NCBI GenBank assembly: GCA_902363835.1
Contig: CABJBM010000015.1
Location: 98,847 to 162,846, forward strand
DNA length: 64,000 nt
DNA from: Lachnospiraceae bacterium
GTDB lineage: Bacteria > Bacillota > Clostridia > Lachnospirales > Lachnospiraceae
Reading direction: 5' to 3'
In this document: positions 8,114 to 16,028 of the stretch, piece after piece
Layout of the letters: the number at the start of each line of letters is the position of its first letter
Position numbering within the stretch: the first letter of the stretch is position 1
The notes under the pieces: model-generated
Told to the model about the DNA's origin: nothing
Databases searched by the model: none
What the model saw: only the letters and a program-made list of their open reading frames with translations
Translations under genes and position numbers: made by a program

Positions 8114-9082
8114 TTATTCATAAAGTGCCAGCTTTTTAAATAAATCGCTCATCAGCTTATCCCGGTTAATGCTGTATACATAGCGGATAAAAAGCCGGCG
8201 CTTATCAATGCTGTAAAAGTTGTCATATTGCATGATCGGGCTGTGCTCCAGACGGTCCAGCATAAAGTTCTGTCCTAAAAGCCAGCCAACAGCTGCAACA
8301 TCGGAAAGGGGACGGCTCCAGCAGCACTCGGCATCGCATACAGAAGCTTCTCTGACAGTCTTATCCAGTATGTAATCGCAAAATGCATTTTTGCCCCGCA
8401 GCCAGTATTCCATTTCCGGTTTAGTCGTTGTAAAATGGTCCAGAACGCCCCGTCCGGGAAGTAATACAAGCGGAACACCGCTGCCAAGCAGCACCCGGGC
8501 GGCGGCAATATCCTGTCCTGCGTTAAAGGAAGCATTGTCATGCCACTCAAAGCTCATACCTCCCAGCCATATAACAAAAATACGATCCTTAATTTCGGGA
8601 TGAAGCAAAAGCGTGGAAGCAATATTGGTACAGGCGGCAATTCCAATGACATAAAGCGGATGATCCGGCGTATACTCCATGGCCAGCCGGTACAAGGCTT
8701 CCGTGGATGGTGATTCAATCGGCGATTTCTCGTCACGCAAAAATCCTGGTGCACCCTTGTAAACCATTGGCGCAAATTCCTGTCTGTTCAGCATGGAAAG
8801 CACGTTGAAAATTTCTTCATAACTCTTCTCCATTCCATCTGCAGGACTCTCCGAATGATGGTTAAAAAATGGCGCGGCATAAATTCCCTTCAGCTTTAAC
8901 CGGTCCTGCCATTGCAGTAAATAAGCAAGTGCAAACTGGTCGTCCACCTCATTATAGGGATCCGTGTCCAACACAACATCGACTGGGTGCTCCGGCCGTT
9001 TCAATCGCAGGATGGATTGTGCATAATCGTCCATTGTGTTAAAGTTATTGTCTGTGTAAATATAGGGCTTGGGTGAATTCAT
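8114..9082 (-). CDS. Nucleoside hydrolase (inosine-uridine preferring type)
   Basis: A 322-residue protein. The calcium-binding signature of nucleoside hydrolases appears as VVLDTDPYNEVDDQFALAY, with D39, D41, D47 and D48 as ligand candidates. Family members split N-ribosides into base and ribose in the cytoplasm. It is the first gene of the minus-strand operon, and its start follows a GAAAGGAAAA-type ribosome-binding site. The segment FNAGQDIAAARVLL fits the family pattern for substrate contacts. It is a somewhat divergent member (extra N-terminal ~30 residues), so the exact riboside is unclear. Confidence 0.83.
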   Translation of the reverse strand: MNSPKPYIYTDNNFNTMDDYAQSILRLKRPEHPVDVVLDTDPYNEVDDQFALAYLLQWQDRLKLKGIYAAPFFNHHSESPADGMEKSYEEIFNVLSMLNRQEFAPMVYKGAPGFLRDEKSPIESPSTEALYRLAMEYTPDHPLYVIGIAACTNIASTLLLHPEIKDRIFVIWLGGMSFEWHDNASFNAGQDIAAARVLLGSGVPLVLLPGRGVLDHFTTTKPEMEYWLRGKNAFCDYILDKTVREASVCDAECCWSRPLSDVAAVGWLLGQNFMLDRLEHSPIMQYDNFYSIDKRRLFIRYVYSINRDKLMSDLFKKLALYE

Positions 9083-9353
9083 GAGGTTTTCCTTTCTGAC
9101 TATACAAAGTGTTGCAAATAAACAATGATTTTGTATTAAAATATGGTTTTATACAATGTTTGTGGTGTTATATTACCATTCTTTTGTTACTAAGTCAATA
9201 TAAATATTGGATTTTAGCAATGTTTTATAGGAATATGTAATAAAATATTGTTTTTATGCTAAAAGTCGTATTTGAGTTTCACATATTTAATTTGACATTG
9301 GAAAAAGCCATTGATATCATGGTAATATACCAAGTTTTGAAAGGATTTTATAT
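9083..9353. promoter_or_regulatory. Divergent control region with three DeoR-operator-like dyads
   Basis: This AT-rich region separates the nucleoside hydrolase operon from the DeoR gene. Three related 17-mers occur at 9137-9153 (TAAAATATGGTTTTATA), 9201-9217 (TAAATATTGGATTTTAG) and 9241-9257 (TAAAATATTGTTTTTAT). Each is a rough dyad, TAAAA-N5-TTTTA. Their position between regulator and target operon makes them good operator candidates; binding by the adjacent DeoR protein is inference. Confidence 0.5.
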
Positions 9354-10136
9354 ATGGCAAATAAATTACAGTTACGCAGAAAAAAAATACTGGACTTGCT
9401 TTCCCAGGTTCCCATCAGTTCTACGCAGCAGTTGGCCGAAGCAACCGATGTTTCTACCGAAACCATGCGCAAAGATTTAGACGCCCTGGCGGAAGAAGGC
9501 CTGATCATTAAAGTACATGGCGGAGTAGCACTGGCCAATACGGTAAGCGAGATACCATTTAATTTACGTGCAAAAGAGCATGTGGAGCTAAAAATAAAAA
9601 TTGCTACAGCAGCCGCAAAGCTGGTGGAAAAAGGTGATGCCATTTTAATGGAAAGCTGCACCACCAACCTGGAGTTGGCCAAGGTATTGGTACAGGACCC
9701 GGAGCTGCTTCAGACGCTTGTTATTGTCACCAACTCCTTTGAGATTGCTTCCTTATTTAGTTTCGGAGGTTTGTGCCAGAGGCTCTTCTTTTTAGGCGGC
9801 TGGGTAAGTCCCCAAGAGCACGCCGCGCGTGGTTATCAAACGACGAAGATGATGCAGGAGGTACATGTGAACAAAGCATTCATCAGCGGCGCAGCCATCA
9901 GCGAGCAGCTGGTGATCACTGGTTATTACGATGATGACGTTGCTTTTCAAAAGACAGCTCTGCGATGTGCAGATAAAATCATCTTGATGCTGGACAGCAG
10001 CAAATTTGAAAAAAATGCGCTGCTAACGGTTGCAGACCTGTCAGACATGGATTATCTGGTTACCGATAAAGCTTTTTCAAAGGAGAAGATCAAGGAAATT
10101 ACTGTGATGAATGTCTCATATATTTTTGCGCAATAA
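9354..10136 (+). CDS. DeoR/GlpR-family transcriptional regulator
   Basis: A 260-residue DeoR-type regulator. The N-terminal winged helix (residues ~5-57) contains the family signature STETMRKDLDALAEEGLIIKVHGGV. The C-terminal DeoRC sugar-phosphate-sensing domain shows MESCTTNLELAK and ILMLDSSKFEKNAL. AAAGGATTTTATAT precedes the ATG. It is transcribed divergently from the nucleoside hydrolase/ABC operon and is probably its repressor, responding to a phosphorylated sugar. The three dyads in the shared upstream region are likely binding sites. Confidence 0.9.
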   Translation: MANKLQLRRKKILDLLSQVPISSTQQLAEATDVSTETMRKDLDALAEEGLIIKVHGGVALANTVSEIPFNLRAKEHVELKIKIATAAAKLVEKGDAILMESCTTNLELAKVLVQDPELLQTLVIVTNSFEIASLFSFGGLCQRLFFLGGWVSPQEHAARGYQTTKMMQEVHVNKAFISGAAISEQLVITGYYDDDVAFQKTALRCADKIILMLDSSKFEKNALLTVADLSDMDYLVTDKAFSKEKIKEITVMNVSYIFAQ

Positions 10137-10191
10137 ATGAAGGCATTGCCTTTTATCGTATTTTGTGATACACTTTTTTCTGCAATAAGGT

Positions 10192-10232
10192 CGCAGACTC
10201 CCTGATTTTCCTACATATTCAGGAGTGTCTGC
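10192..10232 (+). other. Hairpin upstream of the preQ1 element
   Basis: GCAGACTCCCTGA pairs imperfectly with TTCAGGAGTGTCTGC across a short AT-rich loop. It could end DeoR transcription or be part of the queT leader. No T-run follows, so no firm role is assigned. Confidence 0.4.
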
Positions 10233-10243
10233 AGGTGAAGACC

Positions 10244-10286
10244 GGTGTGTTCGTGACCTTCCACACCTAAAACAAAACTAAAGGAG
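10244..10286 (+). promoter_or_regulatory. Probable preQ1-I riboswitch in the queT leader
   Basis: GGTGTG (10244-10249) pairs with CACACC (10262-10267) around a 12-nt loop that begins TTC. An A-rich tail follows (TAAAACAAAACTAAAGG), ending in the Shine-Dalgarno sequence. This is the class I preQ1 layout: a short P1 stem, a C-containing loop and an A-rich tail that folds back to form a pseudoknot. CCTT in the loop (10257-10260) can pair with AAGG of the tail and so cover the ribosome-binding site, suggesting translational control. The downstream gene is a queuosine-precursor transporter, which fits. The match is by eye, not by covariance model. Confidence 0.7.
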
Positions 10287-10294
10287 AAATGAAT

Positions 10295-10804
10295 ATGCAT
10301 TACAAAACTTCAGAAAAGACCTATTTCATGGTCTTTTCAGCAGCGATTGCTGCAGTCTACACTGTGCTGACTATGATTTTTGCACCTGTCAGCTTTGGTC
10401 CCATCCAGTTTAGGATCTCAGAGATTCTCTGTATTCTTCCATTTTTTACTCCGGCGGCAATTCCCGGACTGTTTATCGGCTGTTTCCTGTCTAATTTATT
10501 ATGCGGTGCAGCTACCCTGGATGTGATTTTCGGCAGCCTTGCGACCCTCATTGGAGCGATTGGCTCCTATAAGCTTCGTAAAAACAAGTGGCTGGTATGT
10601 GTTCCCCCGATTCTGGCAAATGCCATCATCATCCCATGGGTTCTTCGATATGCTTATGGCTCAGAGGATATGATATGGTACGCCATGGTTACAGTCGGTA
10701 TAGGAGAAGTCCTTGTGATTGGGATTCTTGGAAATATCCTGCTTGGCGTATTAAATAACTACAAGCATATAATATTCGGGCGTTTCCTGTCAGATAAAGG
10801 ATAA
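10295..10804 (+). CDS. queT: Queuosine precursor transporter QueT (ECF S-component)
   Basis: A 169-residue membrane protein of the QueT family, the substrate-binding S subunit of an energy-coupling-factor transporter for queuosine precursors. Typical segments are FGPIQFRISEILCILPFFTPAAIPGL and GCFLSNLLCGAATLDVIFGSLATLIGA, followed by more membrane helices. I prefer ATG 10295 because AAGGAG (10281-10286) is then 8 bases away; the ATG at 10289 is only 2 bases from it. The preQ1-like leader independently supports the function. ECF energising subunits are not in the window. Confidence 0.88.
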   Translation: MHYKTSEKTYFMVFSAAIAAVYTVLTMIFAPVSFGPIQFRISEILCILPFFTPAAIPGLFIGCFLSNLLCGAATLDVIFGSLATLIGAIGSYKLRKNKWLVCVPPILANAIIIPWVLRYAYGSEDMIWYAMVTVGIGEVLVIGILGNILLGVLNNYKHIIFGRFLSDKG

Positions 10805-10867
10805 GCTTTGGAATTATCCGGGAGCGGAACCCAAAGCCTCGCTATACCGCGTACTTATAAGTCCCTA

Positions 10868-10899
10868 TTTAAGTGTCCTCAAAAATGAGGGCACTTAAA
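10868..10899 (+). terminator. Stable hairpin after queT
   Basis: TTTAAGTGTCCTC pairs with GAGGGCACTTAAA over a 6-nt A-rich loop, giving a 13-bp stem with one G-T wobble. No clear T-run follows on either strand. It is a candidate 3' end for queT. Confidence 0.5.
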
Positions 10900-11033
10900 G
10901 AAGACGGTAAGCACTGATTATAAAATAAAAAAACTTCTTCCCCATCAAGGCTGTCAAAAGCATCTTCATTTAAGAAATAATCCATGTCCAGAAAGTCATC
11001 TTCATTCATGAAGCGGCTGTTCTTAAATGTCAT
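10869..11033 (-). other. Short acidic open frame, possible gene relic
   Basis: A 54-codon minus-strand frame reads like protein (acidic, with segments such as FMNEDDFLDMDYFLNEDAF and DSLDGEEVFLF). It is closed upstream by a TAA and has no strong ribosome-binding site. I do not recognise it. It could be a leftover of a larger deleted gene or a chance frame; its end lies inside the queT hairpin. Confidence 0.25.
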
Positions 11034-11039
11034 ACCTTC

Positions 11040-12010
11040 CAGCAGATTTTCTATTTATCTTTTTCTAAATTTCTCAGTATATGGGTTCCTATCTGCCCTC
11101 TATTTTCATGTATGTTTAAGCAACACTTTGCTGTTATAATGCTAATTTTAAAGTTATGAACTTATTTTATCTTCCAATGAAAGGCTATCATCAAACACAT
11201 TGTATACATTTTAAAAGCCTGATAACTCTTATCCTGAAGAACATAACGAGTTGCAAATACATCCGGGTTCTTTTATTATGTACCATAACAAAACCTGTGT
11301 ATAATCAGAACTTCTATGTCTGTAAAATAGTTCCTTATACATTCTCCTTAAGCAGTTAATACTTTTTTCACAGATAAATATGATATCAGATGTAACACGA
11401 ATAATTCAGATAAATACATTCTTTTTTCTTTTCTTTTTTCCATTTTTAAACTCCCTTCATTTTTATATAATGAGTTCCAAATAAAGAACCTTACGACAAC
11501 TCTATATTACTATAACAATCACTATAAATATAATTAAAGTCTGAAAGTAAAATCCCGGAAAGCAATGTGTAAAGTATATAAAAAAACATTTATTTTCTAA
11601 TAGAATTTATTGAGTATGTTGACTTTTTTACTTGAGAATCTTATGATCCAATCAATGGATTAATAAGATTGCAATCACCTGTCCAATTAAAGCTTAAGAA
11701 AGGGAGGAGGGGATTTTAACCTTTGATGAGGCAATTGGATATTTTTCGGGTAAAACTCCAAAGTATTCAGACCAAATCAGAGAAATATTGAATCAAAAAT
11801 GATTCGGTATGTTGAGACCTTAGCCCTCTGCTGGTATGTACCGTTTCTTGTTGGAGAAATATGATTTTGACACGAATGAGTGTGGTTTTATTAATGACTT
11901 GGAACCGAGCATTAAGGCTGAACAAAGGCCTGGTATTCAGGGAAGTGTTTATACTGATTTGGGAATGTAAAAGACCAGTTGGAGGATCTACTTTTAAAGG
12001 AGGTATAAGG
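11040..12010. other. Gene-poor AT-rich stretch with possible relics
   Basis: No supported gene lies between the relic at 10869-11033 and the binding-protein gene. AT-rich sequence fills 11040-11690. From about 11711 to 11970 one plus-strand frame reads protein-like (TFDEAIGYFSGKTPKYSD, later YDFDTNECGFIND and GIQGSVYTDLGM), is interrupted by two stop codons, and ends at TAA 11968-11970. This may be the decayed end of a lost gene. A good ribosome-binding site (AAAGGAGG) at 11996-12003 belongs to the next gene. Confidence 0.35.
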
Positions 12011-12011
12011 A

Positions 12012-13139
12012 ATGAAAAAAAGAATGAAGCAATTAGGTGCAGTTATTTTAGGAGCAGCTTTACTATCAGGTTCTTTATCAGCATGCAGCCAGGCTCCGAA
12101 AGATGATACTGGGGCTGCAAATCAGACAGAAGCTGCTGCAGGCGCAGCTGCCCCTTCTTCATCTTCCGGCGCTGACCGTTCGGCCAAGCTGCTGATCTAC
12201 AGTAACTCAAGCGCAGACGGAAAGGGTGCGTGGGTGATACAAAAGGCCAAGGAGGCCGGATTTAATATTGAATGTGTTGATATTGACGGCGGGGATCTGG
12301 TAAACCGGGCAATTGCTGAAAAAAACAACCAGCTGGCGGATGTTGTCTGGGGCTTAAATACCATGAGTTATGAGGTATTAAAAAAACATGATCTGCTGCA
12401 GTCATATCCGGCGCCTGCCTGGACCAGTGACGTGGACATGTCTTTGGCGGATGCGGAAGGGTATTATTATCCAATCGTTGTCCAGCCGCTTATCCTGGCC
12501 TACAAAACCGATGTGTTTACGCCGGAGGCAGCCCCCACAGACTGGGTGCAGGTGGCAACCTCGGAGGAGTTTAAAGGAAAGCATAATATCCTTTCTCTGG
12601 GCGGCGGCACGGTACAGAGTATCATCGCCAGTATCCTGATCCGCTACCGGGATGACAGCGGAGAACTGGGGATATCATCTGAGGGCTGGGATGTGATGAA
12701 ACAGTATATACAAGGAGGACATGTAAACACGGAAACTGAGGACTGGTTTGCCAATTTCACCAGCGGCCGGTATCCGATCACCCAGATCTGGGGCAGCGGT
12801 TATTTTCAGAGAATCAAAGAGCAGAATTTAACGGATCTGGCCTATGCGGTCCCGGAGATCGGAGTGCCATACGTAACAGAGCACTTAGGAATCTTTAAGG
12901 GCTCTAAGAATCCGGAATTAGCTAAGGAGTTCATAGAATGGTTTGGTTCACCGGAGGTTCAGGGTGAGTTTTCAGAGAAGTTTGGAACTGCACCGGCTTC
13001 TAAGACTGCCCTTGAAAAGGCAGATCCTCAGGTACGGGAGATGCTCACAACCTTGCATCCGCAGGAGATGGACTGGAAGTTTGTGGGTGAACACCGGGAG
13101 CAGTGGATGGAGAAGATCCAGCTTGAATTTGTAGAATAA
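12012..13139 (+). CDS. ABC solute-binding lipoprotein, AfuA/FbpA-like
   Basis: A 375-residue solute-binding protein with lipobox LSAC (Cys25), then an Ala/Ser-rich linker. The fold segments LLIYSNSSADGKGAWVIQKA, ADVVWGLNTM, PIVVQPLILAYKTDVF and FIEWFGSPEVQGEFSEKFGTAPAS match the periplasmic-binding type 2 family that includes FbpA, PotD and AfuA. With the downstream ATPase and fused permease it makes a complete FbpABC-style importer. In Actinobacillus the AfuABC member imports hexose phosphates rather than iron. The sugar-related genes that follow (ROK, glycosidase, mutase) favour an organophosphate sugar here, which is inference. Confidence 0.85.
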   Translation: MKKRMKQLGAVILGAALLSGSLSACSQAPKDDTGAANQTEAAAGAAAPSSSSGADRSAKLLIYSNSSADGKGAWVIQKAKEAGFNIECVDIDGGDLVNRAIAEKNNQLADVVWGLNTMSYEVLKKHDLLQSYPAPAWTSDVDMSLADAEGYYYPIVVQPLILAYKTDVFTPEAAPTDWVQVATSEEFKGKHNILSLGGGTVQSIIASILIRYRDDSGELGISSEGWDVMKQYIQGGHVNTETEDWFANFTSGRYPITQIWGSGYFQRIKEQNLTDLAYAVPEIGVPYVTEHLGIFKGSKNPELAKEFIEWFGSPEVQGEFSEKFGTAPASKTALEKADPQVREMLTTLHPQEMDWKFVGEHREQWMEKIQLEFVE

Positions 13140-13165
13140 AAGTATCTTAACAGTGACAAAAGCTA

Positions 13166-13200
13166 TATGGAGCCCGGCTGCTTAACAGCCGTGCTCCATA
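13166..13200 (+). terminator. Intercistronic hairpin between binding-protein and ATPase genes
   Basis: TATGGAGC and CGGCTG pair with CAGCCG and GCTCCATA around a CTTAA loop, with one C/T mismatch. There is no T-run. It probably protects the binding-protein mRNA and gives it excess over the ATPase and permease, as in many ABC operons. Confidence 0.6.
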
Positions 13201-13217
13201 CATAAGGGGAGGCGGAA

Positions 13218-14225
13218 ATGGTTGAATACAGAAATGTCCAAATCAAATACGGTGATTTTGTTGCCATGGATCATCTGAATTTAAAGATAGAGGAAGGTGA
13301 GTTTTTTACCTTTTTAGGACCGTCAGGCTGCGGAAAAACTACAACACTCAGAGCGTTGGCAGGATTTATTACTCCATCTTCAGGTGAAATTCTGGTGGAT
13401 GGGAAGGTGATCAACCAGGAACCAATTGAAAAAAGGGGGATTGGAATTGTCTTCCAAAGCTATGCACTCTTTCCCAGCATGAATGTGTATGATAATATTG
13501 CCTTTGGTCTGCGGGTCAGGAAGATGAAGCCAGAGGCGGTTGAGGAACAGGTTCTGATGATGGCGGAGAAGGTTTCCATTAACCAGAAACAGCTGTATCG
13601 CAATGTATCTGAGCTTTCCGGGGGCCAGCAGCAACGGGTGGCCCTGGCAAGGGCAATGGTGCTGCAGCCTAAGATTTTGTGCCTGGATGAACCACTGTCT
13701 AATCTGGATGCAAAGCTTCGCGTTGGTTTAAGAAGGGAGCTGAAGCGGCTTCAGAAGGAGCTGGGAATCACGACTCTTTATGTGACCCATGACCAGGAGG
13801 AGGCGTTGACTTTATCTGACCGGATTGCTGTGTTTAATAATGGAGTGATTGAGCAGGTGGGGACTCCAGGCGAGATCTATAGTCATTCGGCCACAGAATT
13901 TGTCTGTGATTTTATTGGAGATATTAACCGGCTTCATAGTCATGTGATCAGCGAGGTGAATCAACAAACCGGGCGGAAGTTTAAGACGGACAAGGAAGCC
14001 TATATCAGAATTGAATGCATGGAAGGCAAAAGGCAATCGGAACATGATGTGACACTGAAAGGACGGGTGCTGGAAGCAGAATATAACGGTATGTTTTATA
14101 AATATACCTTTGACGTGGCGGGAGAACAGATAAAGAGCATTGAAAAGAATACTGGTAAAGCGGCTTATGAGGTGGGAGAAGAGGTAATATTATTCCTGAA
14201 CCCGGAAGCAATCATGCAGTTTTAG
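13218..14225 (+). CDS. ABC transporter ATPase, FbpC/PotA/AfuC-like
   Basis: A 335-residue importer ATPase. Walker A is GPSGCGKTTT, the Q-loop reads GIVFQSYALFP, the signature is LSGGQQQRVALARA and Walker B is ILCLDEPLSNLD; the switch His follows in YVTHDQEEAL. A C-terminal regulatory TOBE-like region covers about residues 245-335. AGGGGAGGCGGAA precedes the ATG. It is the energising subunit for the neighbouring fused permease. Confidence 0.93.
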   Translation: MVEYRNVQIKYGDFVAMDHLNLKIEEGEFFTFLGPSGCGKTTTLRALAGFITPSSGEILVDGKVINQEPIEKRGIGIVFQSYALFPSMNVYDNIAFGLRVRKMKPEAVEEQVLMMAEKVSINQKQLYRNVSELSGGQQQRVALARAMVLQPKILCLDEPLSNLDAKLRVGLRRELKRLQKELGITTLYVTHDQEEALTLSDRIAVFNNGVIEQVGTPGEIYSHSATEFVCDFIGDINRLHSHVISEVNQQTGRKFKTDKEAYIRIECMEGKRQSEHDVTLKGRVLEAEYNGMFYKYTFDVAGEQIKSIEKNTGKAAYEVGEEVILFLNPEAIMQF

Positions 14226-14243
14226 CAAACAGGAGGTGAGAGT

Positions 14244-15995
14244 ATGAAGAGCGGCGGGCAGTTTAGAGAATGGCTTAAAAAGATCGGAGTCAGTGGATTG
14301 CTGATACGTATGTTTCTGATCTGGTTTGTATTGACTTTTATCCTGTTTCCCAATATAAGTATGATCGCAGGAATTTTTTACAAGGATGGCAGCTTCTCTA
14401 CCGATGTATTCCGGAAATTATTATCTTCCAAACGGGCGATGAAGAGTCTTTTGAACAGCTTTGTTCTGGCAATGTCCATGGTAGTGACAGTTAATATCAT
14501 TGGGATCGCACTGGTGGTTTTTACGGATTATCTGGATATTAAAGGGTCTAAAATATTGAAGATCGGTTATTTAAGCACTCTTGTGTATGGCGGAATCGTC
14601 CTGTGTACCGGTTACAAATACATCTATGGCGAACAGGGGATCATCACCCAGATGCTCATGAAAATGATTCCGGATTTAAATCCAGCCTGGTTTCAGGGAT
14701 ATTTTGCCGTATTGTACATCATGACCTTTGCCTGTACATCCAATCATATTATTTTCTTGTCCAATGCAATCAAGGGAATTGATTACCAGACGGTAGAGGC
14801 GGCTAAAAACATGGGAGCGTCCTTTGGGCAGATTTTTTTAAAGGTCGTTTTACCGGTGTTAAAGCCCACTTTATTTGCTGTTACAATCCTGACCTTTTTA
14901 TCCGGACTGGGGGCTGTTTCCGCACCCCTGATCGTTGGCGGTCCTGACTTTCAGACCATTAATCCGATGATCATCACGTTTTCCTCAACGATCTATTCAC
15001 GGGATATTGCGGCCCTGCTGGCCATCTTTTTGGGGCTGGTGACCATTATCCTGCTGGTTTTTATGAATCGGATCGAAAAGAAGGGAAATTATATCTCTGT
15101 TTCCAAGGTGAAATCCAGAATTACCAAGGAAAAGCTTAGAAATCCGGTGGCAAATGTCATTGCTCACTTAATTGCATGGCTGTTGTTTCTGGTTTATGTA
15201 GGCCCCATTATACTGGTTATCCTGTATTCCTTTACAGATTCTGTCACTATTTTGTCAGGGCAGTTTTCTGCCTCCAGTTTAAGCCTGGAGAATTATGTAA
15301 AATTATTCAGCGAGAAAGGGGCATTAAAACCATATATTGTAAGCATTGTGTATTCTTTGCTGGCGGCTTTATTGGTGGTGGCACTAACGACGCTGGTGTC
15401 CAGAATCATCCATAAGTCTGACAGTAAGTTTGCTGCCGGGCTTGAGTATTCCATGCTGATTCCCTGGCTGCTTCCCAGCACTCTGATCGGTTTGGGATTG
15501 TTGATGACCTTTGATAAACGGCAAATGCTTGCAGCAGATAAGGTCCTGGTTGGGACCCCGCTGATTCTTTTGATTGCATATATCATTGTGAAGATCCCCT
15601 TTTCCTTAAGGATGATCAAGGCGGCCTTTTTTGGAGTTGATGAGGCGCTGGAGGAGTCGGCTAAAAGTATGGGAGCCAGTTCATTTTATACCTTTCGGAA
15701 GGTGATCCTGCCGATTATTTTCCCGGCATTAGTTTCGGTGGCTGTTTTGAACTTTAACAGTCTGTTGGCCGATTATGACTTGACAGTATTTTTGTTCAAT
15801 CCCTTTCTGGTGCCCCTGGGGCCGATTATCCGTGCGGCCAGTGATGAGTCTTCTACGACCAATGCAAAAGCCATGTCATTTGTATATTCTGTGGTGCTGA
15901 TGTTATTATCCACTGCAGCGCTTTATTTTGTCTATGGAAGGAAGCCCAAAAGGAAACGGAAATCTGTTGTGGACGATATGCCGAAAACTCTTTAG
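14244..15995 (+). CDS. ABC permease with two fused membrane domains (FbpB/AfuB-like)
   Basis: A 583-residue protein with two permease domains in tandem, as in FbpB/AfuB. Each half carries an EAA coupling motif: VEAAKNMGASFGQIFLKVVLP in the first and EESAKSMGASSFYTFRKVILP in the second. About 12 hydrophobic segments are visible, with a basic linker (~270-300) between halves. AGGAGGTGAGAGT precedes ATG 14244, 18 bases after the ATPase stop. The C-terminus is basic (GRKPKRKRKS), in line with a cytoplasmic end. Confidence 0.92.
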   Translation: MKSGGQFREWLKKIGVSGLLIRMFLIWFVLTFILFPNISMIAGIFYKDGSFSTDVFRKLLSSKRAMKSLLNSFVLAMSMVVTVNIIGIALVVFTDYLDIKGSKILKIGYLSTLVYGGIVLCTGYKYIYGEQGIITQMLMKMIPDLNPAWFQGYFAVLYIMTFACTSNHIIFLSNAIKGIDYQTVEAAKNMGASFGQIFLKVVLPVLKPTLFAVTILTFLSGLGAVSAPLIVGGPDFQTINPMIITFSSTIYSRDIAALLAIFLGLVTIILLVFMNRIEKKGNYISVSKVKSRITKEKLRNPVANVIAHLIAWLLFLVYVGPIILVILYSFTDSVTILSGQFSASSLSLENYVKLFSEKGALKPYIVSIVYSLLAALLVVALTTLVSRIIHKSDSKFAAGLEYSMLIPWLLPSTLIGLGLLMTFDKRQMLAADKVLVGTPLILLIAYIIVKIPFSLRMIKAAFFGVDEALEESAKSMGASSFYTFRKVILPIIFPALVSVAVLNFNSLLADYDLTVFLFNPFLVPLGPIIRAASDESSTTNAKAMSFVYSVVLMLLSTAALYFVYGRKPKRKRKSVVDDMPKTL

Positions 15996-16028
15996 AATAG
16001 ATAAAAAGCAAATGAAGAGGTGCGGCTG

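Noticed and set aside
11156-11359. 67-codon plus-strand gene
   Set aside because: No ribosome-binding site and composition of AT-rich noncoding DNA.
12012-15995. Ferric iron transporter (FbpABC)
   Set aside because: The family overlaps, but the following ROK, glycosidase and mutase genes favour a phosphorylated sugar; not excluded without a ligand test.
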